Source: Phanerodontia chrysosporium (Eukaryota > Basidiomycota > Agaricomycetes > Polyporales > Phanerochaetaceae). From it: a DNA stretch of 64,000 bases. This document shows positions 34,106-45,915 of this stretch, piece by piece. The notes below the pieces were generated by a model. It was not told where the DNA came from, searched no databases, and worked only from the letters and a program-made list of their open reading frames with translations. The stretch is from the NCBI GenBank assembly GCA_001910725.1, contig MJGA01000004.1:1984001-2048000 (forward strand), given 5' to 3'. Each line of letters opens with the position of its first letter. The first letter of the stretch is position 1. Made by a program: the position numbers and the translations under genes.

Positions 34106-36534
34106 CTACGTTGCGATGCGCTCCTGCTTGAGGTGCTGCTCCTTGGGCTTCTCGCGCTTGCGCCAGAACGCGAGCATGTTGCTGCTCCGGCGGCTCGCCT
34201 TTTCGATCTTCGCGAGCTCCTCCTCCCACGCGCGAATAAGCTCCGTCTTGTCCTTCGCGCGCCCGCGCCGCTCGTACTCGCTTCCGTGGTGCGCAGGCGA
34301 CAGCTCGCCGTTGAGCGGCTGCACCTTGTCCATGCGCACCCCCGCCCCGACGTCGACTGTGTTCAGGAGGAGCCCTTCGCGATCGCGATGCGAGTGCGAA
34401 GAGTTGCGAGGCGTCGCGTTCGCTGCAATGGGCTGAGACTTGAGTACTGCGGCCGCACCAGCGTCGCCGCTTCTCCGTGCCGCCGCTGTCTTTGATCGGA
34501 TGGTGTCACTGCTGTTCCGCGGGCCCTCGGGAGACAGTGCACGGCTGTGAGGACTCTGTATTGGGCCATTGCTGGAGTTCTGCTCGGTGCTCCTCTTCTC
34601 CTGTTTGTCTGAGGAGCTAGATGACGCGCGGCTGTAACCATCCGCGGGTACCGGCAGTGGAACAGGAACAGGGAGGGATCCGCCAACTTGCACGTCCGCA
34701 CTGTCTCGAGGCCCAGCTGACGTATGGGGCCTGCGCGACTTCTTGGGCCTCCCGTGACCCTTCAGAGTCGAAGCCGAGTGGTGATCTCCAGTAGCAGGGG
34801 ATACCGAAGTGGTCGAAGGCGTCGAGACACTCGCGGAGGGTGCGCGGCCCGAGGTCGTCGTTCCGGCACTCTTTGGCGGAGTGTACACTGTATTTGATCC
34901 GTCAGGAGGTGATGACGATAGCGGAGCGTCACTGGAAGTCCCAGGCCGAGAAGACGAGTTCCTCCCCTTTGACGCCGAGCGGGCCTCTGCGAAGACGGCG
35001 AGTGCATGTCGGCGTTCGGCGTCGTTTGTCAAGACGACCAGGAGCTCCCTAGGAGCGAGATCTATCGATTCTGTCCCAGATGGCGAAGTCACAATGACCT
35101 ACTCGCGATGAGTGTTGAAAATAGACACTTCTGCAGACGAGACGCACCTTCACGCGGACCCAAAAGCTGACAGCTCCGAGACTGCCCCGCATAGTTTCCC
35201 CCATAGCCCATCTCGACTGACTCCGCGTTGCAGGCCACTGCAAGGAAATCGTCTTGTTCCAGACGCCAGTATCCCTATCCAGCGCGAAGGATGTGCATTC
35301 GGCAGCTGCTACAGTGGACGTGAGCGTCTTGTGATGGTGCAGGCTGTCAGCCGTTGTTGGGGAGATGTGTATGCATGTGAGCCAGGCGTGGCTGGAGAGG
35401 TCGGAGAAGAGGACGCAGATGAGGACGCAGACACAGGTGGAGGCATCAGGGCTGTCCTGGACGTGACAGTGCTCGTGGATGCTGTCGACTCTAGCGTGCA
35501 TGCGCTATGCGACGGCACGCCGTACGCAAAGCCGTCATGCTCTATAGGCTCAGGTTGGGGCAAGCTGCTTGACACGGCTATCTGCGGAATTTGCCCTATC
35601 GGTGTAGGTGGTGGAAGCTCGAGGTCATGGAGATCTATTCTCCGCTCGACGAGAAGCGACGCGCTTCGAATCGTCACCGAGGGGTCGAGTGGGCGGACAA
35701 AGAGCGACGTAAAGAGCAAGTCCGACGGGCCAATAGGATACGTTGGGGTGGAGAGGTTATAGTGTAGGACGGGCGCGCGTGGCTTGTTCGTCGCGAGTGA
35801 GAGAATTGGTGTCGGACTGGACGACGAAGGGACTGACAGCGCAGCGGGGGTCGGAGACGGCGGCGGTAGCGGCGGCGGAATGTCATATCGCGTAAGGAGG
35901 ATGTCAAACTGCTTGAGCAGCCGTGTGCCAACCGAGGCCATTGGGACGTGCTCGAGCACTAGATGCCGTCGGGCGCATATAGGGAGGTCGATCAGAAACA
36001 AGCGTTCCAAGCCAAAGCGGGCCGATCGTCGTCGCGTGCACCGGGCCAAGGATTGTCAGATTTGAATTGACAGATGAGCGCACACGGCAGAGGAGATAGA
36101 TCAGGGAGCCCGTGAGTGCTGGTGGAGAGCGGAAGAGCGGAAAAGGACGACATACCGGCCTCGAGTCTCCAGAACGTCCTGTAGTCCTGGTAGTTGGCTG
36201 TGCTGAAGCCTGCGACGCGCTTTGGGAGCGTGATTTTGAAGGGCGACTCAAAGTCACCGACGTCGGCGTACGGCTGGTCGTCAGGCTTCTTCCAGAGAGT
36301 CTGGCTGTACTCGACGAGCAGGCGGGTGTGGGTGGTGCCCAGGCGTGTCTGGCGAGACTCGTACGCGCGGACGGAGACAGTGATGGACTTTGCCTGTATT
36401 GGCCTCTGGTCCTCTTCGAGGCGGGTGCGGACGATGCCGTCTACGCGGACGGGGGTGAGGCCGAGATAGCCCTGGAAGGGAAAGAACCTGGAGCCCCCGT
36501 TGCCCTTGGCGGTGGTGAGGAAGAGCTGGACCAT
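34106..36534 (-). CDS. Arrestin-like protein
   Basis: Exons 36156-36534, 35148-35958 and 34106-35098, about 727 residues. The first 130 residues include GIVRTRLEEDQRPIQAKSIT, VEYSQTLWKKP and PFKITLPKRVAGFSTANYQD, and after a 197-nt intron VLEHVPMASVGTRLLKQFD; these are arrestin N-fold landmarks. Later, VWNKTISLQWPATRSQSRWA and, across another intron, FWVRVKVIVTSPSGTESIDL form the C-fold end. The last 300 residues are Ser-rich and disordered, ending in a charged helix (ELIRAWEEELAKIEKASRR). Fungal relatives often recruit ubiquitin ligases to membrane transporters, but I see no clear PPxY motif. The frame breaks once; a missing C in the run at 35359-35362 gives SHAYTSPPTTADSL. A 62-nt intron nearby is the weaker alternative. 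Confidence 0.8.
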
Positions 36535-37249
36535 GGTTGGGGGAGTCGGCCGAAGGAGGGGCCGGAGACGTGTGTCACGACGAGAGGGGCTGGCGGGACA
36601 GCGATGGAGAGGTCGTGGACGACGCGGAGGGCGAAGGGAGGAGAGGAGAGAGGAGGGGGCTGGGACGTGCAGAAGGAGGACTCATGTGGGTGTAGCTTTG
36701 TATGGCGAAAGATGGAATAGCGTTTATTGGATAGAAGCAGAGAAGATGCATCGACCGCTGATGATGGGTCTGATCACTTTCCCCGCTTCCTCGAGGTGAT
36801 AATTATTTCTGTTCCGCGACCGTCTCGGCCGCGCTGCGCTCCACGCGTGTCGCTGCCCACGCTGTCCCGGATCGCGCTGCCACGACGCGGGCGTCGGCGA
36901 GCACGCCCCAGCGCAGCGTCGTCAGCCGCAGCGACGACGAGCAGCCGGCGGGACGAGGCTTGGGCTTGGCGGAGCAGCGGGGGCGACGGCAGACGTGCAC
37001 CGATGAAACCGTAGTCTGTCACGCTCTGCTTCTCCCGGTCACAGGCCTTCTCGCACGCGCCACCAAGCTCGGCCACCTCCATTGCATCCGGCCATTCCCC
37101 GTTTCGGCCTCCGTTCCCACGCTGCCAACAGCCTCGCCCCATCCAAATCCGGCTGCACCACAGGCGCCCGCTTCCCCGCTTCGAGCCTCCCCGCGCGCGC
37201 TTCAGCCGTGCCCCGAACTCACGCCGTCACTCGACCACCGACGGCCACG
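36535..37249. other. Divergent promoter region, no gene seen
   Basis: About 715 bases between the outward-facing arrestin-like and SLC35F6-like genes. GC-rich on the right. No coding signature. Confidence 0.5.
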
Positions 37250-39960
37250 ATGCCGTCCTCGCTCTATGTCCCAGTCCTCATCGCGGGCATGCTCATCACG
37301 GTGCGTGCTGCTTGCTTGTGCGCACGTATCACCATCCTCAGACCCCTGACAGGGCTCCAGTAATTCACTATGGAGCAAGTGGCAGGCAAGTTCAACTATC
37401 CCCAGCGGGATCACTCCTCTCGCTTACCGCCACTCTTAGGACATGCAATGCGTCGAGAACTGCGACGATCCTAACCCGCGCAACCATGTACTATACGAAC
37501 AGCCGGTCTGGCAGACCCTGCAGATGTTTCGTACGTGCCCGATCGGTGCTGTGCTTTGCGTTAGAGTCATTCATGATTGTCCTTTCCATCCATGCCGCGT
37601 TTTCCTCCGCCGCAGTCGGAGAGATGCTTTGTACGTACTCTCCTACTTTGCTAGCCTCGCGCTTATCGCGTTTCTCCGTGTCATATGACACCCTCTCCCT
37701 GTCTCGAATGCATCCCAACTGCACGCAATCGCCATCCCCACCCTCATACAGGCTTCCTCCCGGTCATATTCGCCTTCGTCAATGCACGTTGGAAACCTGC
37801 ACCGCCTCCCGTCCACCTGCCAACGGAAGCCGACGCGCAGGAAGATCTTCTAAACGCGCCCCCTCTGGCGGATGTCGCTCCGGGTGACGAGTCGTTCGCG
37901 CCCAAGGAAACCGAGCTTAAACCTATGCGCGGTTGGGCCTATTTGCTCTTGTGGCTGCCAGCTGCATGTGATCTCACCGGCACCACGGTGAGTTTCGCTC
38001 TCCGCCTGTGTCTTCTTCTGGCGGCCTAGCCATTCAGAGCGCGAAGCTTCTGCCATCCGTTCTGCGCGTATCACATGCCCCGCGGCACCTTCCACTCCTC
38101 TCGCGTTCTGCATTTGAAGTCCGCTGTGGCGCGTCACCGCAGCCTAGCCTGGGACTATTGTGCTACTTGCGGTGCACAGCTTTCCGTTGGGATTTCCTAG
38201 CCCTGCACGGGTGTGTGCAGCCCTGTTCGCAGCCCGCAACGTGTTTATCGCAGCTGCATTGCCCACGCTTCTTCTAGCGCGGCATGCGTACGAGCTTCCG
38301 AGCTCCCCGAACGAAGCGATGGCTCGCTTCCTTACTATCGATCGTCTCTCCGTTTAGATCCCCTCGTGGCGTCGTTCTTTCTGCGTTGCAGTCCGGTCGA
38401 CAGCCATGCCTCGGGCCCACTTGTCCTTATCAGTGTCTTGACGCAGTTCTAACGCCTCTGTTACGCCATAGCTGATGAATGTCGGTCTGCTCTACACGCC
38501 GGTGTCTATCTACCAAATGACGCGAGGCGCCCTCGTTCTATTCGTGGGTGTTCTCAGTGTGTTATTCCTTAGCCGCCGGCTGTGGCTCTACCAGTACGTG
38601 GTTTCGGTCCCGCAGCTGTGTGCGAGCCTCACCTACGGTTTCCCTCGGCAGATGGCTCTCGCTCGTGACGGTCATGGCCGGAGTGTCCCTCGTGGGATTC
38701 AGCGGCTCGATGGTCAAGGATGCAATCAAGGACACTTCTATCCAGTTGTTCTCTTCGCTCGTGGGTTCGACCTTGAACGGGACGTTGCCGAATGCTCCCG
38801 TCCCGCCTCCGGAGCCGATTGAGGAGCCAGCGGTGACCAAAGTACTCATCGGTGCGTACCAGTCAGGCAGCTGCATGTTGTGCAAGTGCCAGAGGCTGAC
38901 AGGCGAACTGCAGGTGTTTTCTTCATCCTGTTTGCTCAAGTCTTGTGAGTGTCTTTCTTGCGGTGCTCGATTTCCATATTGTCTCCCTTTTCTTGGCTCG
39001 TGTCCCCAACGGGAGCACGAGGCGCGGCTCTTGGCTCATATAGAGTCGGCTTCTTCCCTTTCCAGCCATGTCCTGTGCAACACATGCATGCGTTCCCCCG
39101 ATTCTTCTCCTTCGCTGTCTTTTGCGCGTGTGATATGCCGACGTGGCGCTGACGTTGTTCTCACCTCTTGTTCCCAGTACGGCAACGCAGTTCGTTGTGG
39201 AAGGTCCGTACTCTGTCCGCATGTTGCCCCGCCGGATGCAACGCTAACGGTGCCGTTGATGTATAGAGAAGATCATGTCGCGATACTCTGTCGCCCCTCT
39301 CGTTGCGGTCGGTTGGGAGGGCCTGTTCGGCGCGCTCAGCATTGTTCTTGTTATGCCTGTTCTGCCGCTGCTCCGCCCGTCTCTGCCGCCTTCCGCCCAG
39401 CCGTTCTTCGATCTTAACCGGGGCCTGCACCAGATGCTGGACACGCCGACGGTCCTCTGGAGCGGCGTCGCCATCGCCATCAGCATCAGCCTGTTCAACT
39501 TCTTCGGGCTCAGTGTCACCCGACATGTCAGCGCGACGGCACGCAGCCTGACGGACACATGCCGGACACTGAGCATCTGGATCATCAGTCTCGGCCTGGG
39601 ATGGGAACGGCTCGTGTGGCCCATCTCGGTGCTGCAGGTGCTCGGCTTCGCGCTGCTCGTGTAGGTGTCGCCTGGTTTTTTCCCGCCATTGCAGCACGCT
39701 GACATCTGGACAGGTACGGAACGTTCCTGTTCAACAACCTGGTCACGCCGCCCAAGTTCCTGCGGCCGGGCATCGTCGAGGCCGAGGACATTGACGAGCG
39801 GCGTGCACTCCTGGCGCACGAGGCTCTCGATGAGACCGCGGTACTGCCTGCGGACCTTGGGCAGAGCGGCTACGACGTCGTGCCGCCGCACGGCAATCAT
39901 CCGCACGGCCCCGCGGTCGTCCAAGGCCAGCGTCAGCGCTCGCGCTCCAGAAACGACTAG
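37250..39960 (+). CDS. SLC35F6-type multispan transporter (DMT superfamily)
   Basis: Eleven exons: 37250-37300, 37353-37385, 37440-37530, 37616-37630, 37752-37987, 38472-38593, 38652-38851, 38914-38944, 39178-39203, 39267-39660, 39714-39960; 481 residues. The N-terminus (MPSSLYVPVLIAGMLITGSS, NSLWSKWQDMQCVENC) is the signature of the SLC35F6 branch. About ten membrane segments follow, including LMNVGLLYTPVSIYQMTRG, TATQFVVEEKIMSRYSV, VGWEGLFGALSIVLV and SATARSLTDTCRTLSIWIIS. The substrate is not established; human SLC35F6 is reported in lysosomal/mitochondrial membranes. Exon 4 is a 15-nt microexon, intron 2 starts with GC, and intron 5 is 484 nt, by far the longest in the window. All phases agree. 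Confidence 0.9.
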
Positions 39961-42144
39961 GCCGTGTCGCCCAACGGACGGGACACTGGGTTGCATGAAG
40001 TGTTTAGGATCTTTTTGTCAATGTTTGCGCTCATCATAATTCTTTTCGTGTATCTGGGCCGATCTCGGTGTATCACATTTAGAGTTGACGATGACCTCAC
40101 GGGAGAGATCGCGGTGCATCGCGCACAATAGGAGGGGCAGGCTTCGCAGGAGACGGGTCGCGACGGCGCCGCGGCAGGGTGCTGCAGGCGTGCGTGCGGG
40201 TCTGTCACGCGGCTTCTGGAGCGAGAAGCCCATCTATCGTTGGGGCTGGAGTGCGTGTGCGCTCTCCGCCGCCCCCTGGTGGTGGCGCACTAGAATCCTG
40301 CGCAGGTGGCGTCGTCTTGCCAAGGCCGCCCCGCTTGCCTCGCGACGCCGATGACACAGCAGCGCTGACGTCGGGTGTGCGGCCCCCCCTTCTCGCGTGC
40401 GTGCGCCTCCCCAGAAGAGCGCGAGACACTCCATCGAGAATCGTGCGATGAGTCGCGCTCGCGGAGCTCCGTGGTCTGGCGTCGGCTAGCCGCACGACGC
40501 TTCACACGGGCGCACGCCCGCCTGCGCCCGCCAGCGCGCGACCGCCGGCGGCGGCGAGCGGGCCACCGCCTGATGTTGCCGGGTGGGCCCAGCCTGGACG
40601 ATGGGTTCTGCCCGCGACGCGCAACGCGCACGCCTGCGCCCCTCCGAGCCCTCGGTTCCGCCGGCATGCGTGGGCGTGTCGCGGGTGCTGTTGCGCAAGT
40701 GATGGTCGCCATGATGCGCCATCAGCGAGATCTGCCTGCAACCCGCAGATCGCGCACGCGGGAAGTGCGAACCGGGACGGCGTCGTCGCGATTTCTTTCT
40801 AGTGTGTGGCAGGATTTTGTCCTTGTCGCAATGGTGCGATCGTAGCGTTCACACGGCGGCTGCCGTGCGTGTGGCAATTTGCTTTCGTCGCGTCTTGCCA
40901 CTCTTCACAAGCCTCGAACGGGCCTGCGAGTCGAAATTTGAAGTTGAGGCTGCACCCGGCTCATACAGGTGCGTAGCCCGCCATATGTCGTCGGCCGCGC
41001 TCATGTGCTCTGCGTGCTGCAACTCCTTGGGACATCTTGGGGCACGCAGCGCAAATCAGGTGCCCCGGAACCTTGTCTACGCCCGCGCTGTCTCCGGGCA
41101 AAAGCCTCACTCTCTGCCGCAGGATCGACGATGCCAAGCCGCTCTGCGGCGTGCACCACATCTCTTTCTGTGGATGGCAGGGAACCTGTCGAGGCCTCTG
41201 CGCCGCGAGCCGTGCTAGCTGTCGCACGGACGCGGAGCGACCAAGATCGCATCCAAACACCGCCCTCCGCGTCCCGCCGCTGGAATGTTTTCCGATGCAA
41301 AGCACTGGCCAGAGACAACCGGCAGATCGAGGATCGGCAGCCTAACGGAAAATCACGAGTCAAGTGTGCACTGCTCGACCAGCGAATGTAGAGCTATAAT
41401 TGCAGAACCGTCGATGTGGCCTGGGCGCCGGTCGAGAGCCTGGCAAGCGGTCCATTCTCTTCGCTCGTGTTCGCGCGCGGGCATCCACGCGGTCGAAGCA
41501 CCAACTTCCAAACGGCGGGCGCGACGCCAGAAGAATCACGACGACCACGGCGGCGCTGAAAATTGGGGCTCGTCGGTGCAAGTCGTGCGGCCGGTAGGTG
41601 GCCGCGGCGATACCGCAGTGCGAACGAGCATCCTTTTTCTGTTGCTCTGCGGCGCGGGATAGCGGGAGAAGCCCACGCGCCGCCCTTTTCCTGTACGCTG
41701 CGGCGTCGCAGTCGACGCGGCGTGCTCTGTTTCTGGAGGCCCAGGCTTTTGGTCATCGATGGCTTCGTGAGCCAAGCCATATCCAGCGAGCACTTCGCAA
41801 CACCAGAAACTCGCCAGAGAATTTTGCTAGTCACGTTGCGATCCTCCTTGCACCATTTGGTGGTTTGTTGCTTCGAATGAAGCCTGACGCGCACATATGG
41901 ACAGACACTCTCATCACGTTGGGACGAAGCCACTCTGCTTTAGGGCGTATGGCGCGTGTGACCGAGACAGTTCGAGACCGACCCTCTAGTAGACACCACA
42001 CAGAATGCAACATAGTACTTTATTGATAATATATGCGACGCCTACACCACTGAATGACCAGGCTCCTTTGTCCTTTTCACGGAGTGTTCCCTCTCGTGAC
42101 AACGGTGGTCGCATGAGGTTACATTCAGGACTACAGTGATGCGG
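39961..42144. other. Gene-poor region of 2.2 kb, GC-rich on the left
   Basis: From about 40085 to 40850 the DNA is very GC-rich, with overlapping open frames on both strands that look compositional (Arg/Ala/Pro). The remainder has no open frame with a recognisable domain. I see no repeat boundaries. Confidence 0.5.
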
Positions 42145-43820
42145 TTAGAGGGGAGCTGGCAGCATGCGCTCGACCTCATCTTCCGACTCATCATCGCTGT
42201 CGCTCGAGCGCTCCAAGTCTTCTTGCGCTATCTTCTCGAGTTCCTCGAGGCCCCAGCCAATGGCGCTTTTCTCCATCTTCAGTGCTGCCACCGCGTCTGC
42301 AAGCTGCTGCAACACGTCGTCCCTGCAGAACCCTCAGCACGGGGCGGCCGCGAGGACGGAAGAAGCACGCACCTTGCGGACTGTATCCACACACAAAAGT
42401 CATCGACCCAGATCTTGCTGTAGACGTAGTACACCTCATGGTGATCGAGGATGTCCTTCATCTCAAGCAGGCAGCGGACGACCATACGCTTGCCGACGCG
42501 CAGGAAGCCCGCGACGTCCGCGCGGCACCGCTCCGCGAGGGCCCACGAGCGGAACAGCGGGAAGGCGAGCGCGCGTCGGTACGACGCCGCGAACGTCGCC
42601 GCGAGCTCAGACGCATCGAACGCCTCGGGGTGCGCCAGCGGCGCCGGCGAGTACGGCGGCGGGTCCAGCGCGGAGAACGCGGGCACGAGCGAGCTGATCG
42701 TCCAGCCGCTCTCCGGCGTCGGGTCGAGCTGCGTCGTGCGCGAGTCGTAGGCGTATGCGAATAGGAATGTCAGCAGCGTCAAGTAGAGCTGGTGCGTCTG
42801 GTAGGGGGTCGCAAGGTCTTCTGGCCTGTTATAATCAATGCAAAATGAGAGACAGGTGGACGCATACATTCTTTTCGCGGAAGCCGCAACATTTTCATGT
42901 TTTCCGCTTCCGTGTACTGGAAGTCGACTGTGGAGACTGTATGTGGATGCGTCCAATGGATGAGTTCTTGGATGTAGTCGTCGTCCACAAAGTCTGCCCT
43001 GTCAAGGTATGAGCATGCAATTCACCAGACTCAGAGGAACAGGCGTACATGTAATGGTCCTCATCCCACTTCTCTTCTTCGTGCTTGAGCCGCCTCTTTC
43101 GACGTTCGGCGGGAGGACACGTCTCGACATCCTTCCCAAGCTCATTGATCTCGTTCGGCGTGTGCTCAATGTGCTGGAAGTATCCTGTGTACATGTCCAG
43201 GAAACCATAGCGCTCCTGAGGAGTCGTCTTCAAGCTCTCGAGGGACTCTGGGACTTCCTGCTTCAACTGCCAGTCATTCGCGGCAGCTACAGCTTCGTCA
43301 ACACGGTGAATGAGTGTCATTATGATGACTGCGCACCCTCTAGTATCTCCTGGTGCTCCAGGCTGAGGCCCTCCGCACGAGCCACAAGGTCGTCTTCGGC
43401 AGATTGCTCCGCGTCCTGGGTGTCCAACACCTCTATCAACGGGCCTTGAGACGGCCGCTCCGCTGGCCGGGGCGCCAACAATTTTGCGAGGAGGTCCAGG
43501 TCCTCGAAATGCTGTCCGGGCACGGCCTTCGTCAGAGTGATGGTCAGGAAGCCCGTGCCGGGGTCGTACTGCGCGGAGGCCTCATCGTCTTCCTGCAGCG
43601 CGTGGGGGAAGTTGAGCCGCAGATAGTAAGGGTTGATGTGCAGGGTAAATAGCGTGTCGTCTACGTTTATTTCGACGTCAGATGCCTACTTCCGAACGAG
43701 CAGATGTCAGGTCCGGTCTGGCAGGAACAGAGATGGCACACTCACACGAACAGAAGGACAGTACACCGAGACGATGACAAATTTCTCTGTCTGCGAGCAC
43801 GAAAAGCGTGGCGTTATCAT
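42145..43820 (-). CDS. SHQ1: Shq1, assembly chaperone of H/ACA small nucleolar RNPs
   Basis: Six exons: 43746-43820, 43337-43685, 43049-43286, 42868-42998, 42373-42817, 42145-42322; 471 residues. Residues 1-100 are a CS/Hsp20-like domain (MITPRFSCSQTEKFVIVSVY, SDVEINVDDTLFTLHINPYY, LRLNFPHAL). The rest is the all-helical Shq1 domain (ERYGFLDMYTGYFQHIEHTP; TVSTVDFQYTEAENMKMLRL; LLEMKDILDHHEVYYVYSKI). Shq1 holds free dyskerin (Cbf5) as an RNA mimic until H/ACA RNPs assemble in the nucleus. The acceptor of the intron 42818-42867 ends in AAG and gives the expected LPRKEY junction. A CAG acceptor eight bases earlier would need one extra base. The C-terminal Ser/Asp/Glu run is typical. Confidence 0.93.
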
Positions 43821-44055
43821 TGTGGCTGAGTGGCGGGGCCAAGAAGAGATGCCGGAGTATAGCGAGGCGGTGAAACGGTCTCTTCAAGTGTTGCCGAAAA
43901 GAGGTCACAAGTCAAGCGACTCGGACTGCAGATTGCAAGCGACAGACTGTCAGAAATTGTTCGCCGCAAGGAGATGACACAGCTGCCGGCGTATCAGCAG
44001 ACGGACAAGAGGATATAGAAGTGCCGACGATGTAGCGGGAGTCAAGTTCGTACGC

Positions 44056-44062
44056 GAGTCAT
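44056..44062 (-). promoter_or_regulatory. Candidate Gcn4/Cpc1-like half site before TRP2
   Basis: ATGACTC on the minus strand lies 27-33 bases before the TRP2 start codon, in the 268-base region shared with SHQ1. It matches most of the TGACTCA site used by the amino-acid general control activator. A single close match so near the ATG can arise by chance. Confidence 0.3.
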
Positions 44063-44088
44063 TCGACCCTCCTTATCCCACAACCGCC

Positions 44089-45887
44089 ATGGACGTCGAT
44101 GTAAGGCACATCCGCTGGGTACACAGCGGGCATACTACTGACTCTTGCGTATCCTTCTAGAGGCTCCCGGCATACCCACCACTTTCGTTAGTCGAGCAGC
44201 TCATTCTCAAGGAAAAGCGGGGAAACTGCGTCCCCGTGTTCGTTGAGCTGCCGGGCGACCTGCTCACGCCATGCACGGCTTACCTGCGCATAGCCAAAGA
44301 GTCCAAGTACAGTTTCCTCCTGGAGTCCGTGGTAAATGGAGAGAATCTGGCGCGGTACAGTTTCGTGGGTGCAGGTAAGTCGCACGTCAGTGTCTCAAAG
44401 CATAGCAGACTTTGATGCAGGATGCAGACCCATTTAAGGTGATCAAGACGGGCCCGAACGAGCTCATCAAGGGCGACCCCACCGTTCCTCTTCAGCAGGA
44501 GCTCGCACAGCACAAGTACGTGAAGCTGCCAGAGGTCCCGACGTTTACTGGTGGCGCCATCGGCTATGTCGCGTACGACTGCATCCAGCATTTCGAGCCT
44601 AAAACCGCGCGCACGACGAAGGACACGCTCGGTGTCCCAGAGTCTGTGTTCATGCTCGCCGACACTATCATCATCTACGACCATCTATTCCAGACCGTCA
44701 AGGCCGTGTCTCATATATTCTTTCCGGACGGCATGTCCCCGAGCAACCTACAGTTCATGTACGAGACCGCTGTCGCAAAAGCGCGAAGACTGGCCAAGCT
44801 TGTCCTTGAACCCATTACTCCGGAAGTCCCGCAGCCGCCTATCACTACCCTGGGCGTCGAGGCCGTGTCGAATGTCGGCAAGGCAGGCTATGAGGGCTTC
44901 GTGACCAAGCTCAAGGAGCACATCGTCGCGGGAGACATCATCCAGGCCGTCCCCTCTCAAAGACTAGAACGTCCGACATCACTGCATCCGTTTAACGTCT
45001 ATCGCCACCTTCGAAGAGTCAACCCGAGCCCGTACATGTTCTACTTGGATTGCGGTGATATCCAGATCGTGGGCGCGAGTCCGGAGACGCTCTGCAAGGT
45101 CGAAAAGAACAAGGTGTTCAACCATGCGATTGCAGGAACTATCAAGCGTGGTGCAACTCCGGAAGGTATGTGCAATCACCTGTTAGGCGACCAGGTCCGC
45201 TGACTTCGTAGTGCAGAGGACGAAAGGCTTGGCCAGGAGCTTCTGAACTCTGAGAAGGACCGCGCAGAGCACATCATGCTGGTCGATCTGGCGCGGAACG
45301 ACGTGAACAGGGTGTGCCAGCCGAAGACGGTCAAGGTTGATCATCTCATGCGACTTGAACGGTTTAGTCACGTCATTCATCTCACCTCGCAAGTGTCCGG
45401 CCTGCTGCGCGAGGGCAAGACAAGGTTTGCACTTCCCTCGGTCGACACCAGAAATGACTTGCTAATGTGAGGTTGCAGATTCGATGCTTTCCGATCGATA
45501 TTCCCCGCTGGTACGGTCTCCGGCGCCCCAAAGATCAAGGCTATCGAGATCGTCTACGAGCTCGAGCAGGATCGCCGAGGCGTGTATGCTGGAGCGGTGG
45601 GTCGCTTTGACTTCGCGGACGACGAGATGGACACCTGTATAGCAATCCGTACGATGGTGTTCAAAAATGGTACAGCGTACCTGCAGGCAGGTGGAGGTAT
45701 CGTATTCGACAGTGTCGAGGAGGACGAGTACATCGAGACGGTCAACAAGCTCAAGGGTAACGTGAGAGCTATCGAGCAGGCAGAGAGTGAGTGCTATAGA
45801 CGTCTCACGCGGCCTTTGGAGACTCACCGAGCCCTAACAACAGAGTACTGGTATGACATTCAAAATGCCTCCAAAAGTGAACAGTAG
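44089..45887 (+). CDS. TRP2: Anthranilate synthase component I (tryptophan synthesis)
   Basis: Six exons: 44089-44100, 44161-44374, 44428-45165, 45217-45424, 45479-45786, 45844-45887; 507 residues, the usual length. Exon 1 codes only MDVD. The enzyme turns chorismate and ammonia (from glutamine, via component II) into anthranilate. SFLLES near residue 65 is the Trp feedback-binding motif. Active-site marks are [69 protein letters not shown] and [14 protein letters not shown], in family order. No glutamine amidotransferase domain is attached, so component II must be encoded elsewhere. The stop lies only 28 bases from the stop of convergent MRP4. Confidence 0.97.
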
Positions 45888-45915
45888 AATTAGAGTAGAG
45901 GGGTCTAATGTGATA

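Noticed and set aside
40085..40850. GC-rich overlapping frames after the SLC35F6-like gene
   Set aside because: Compositional, no domain, both strands equally open.
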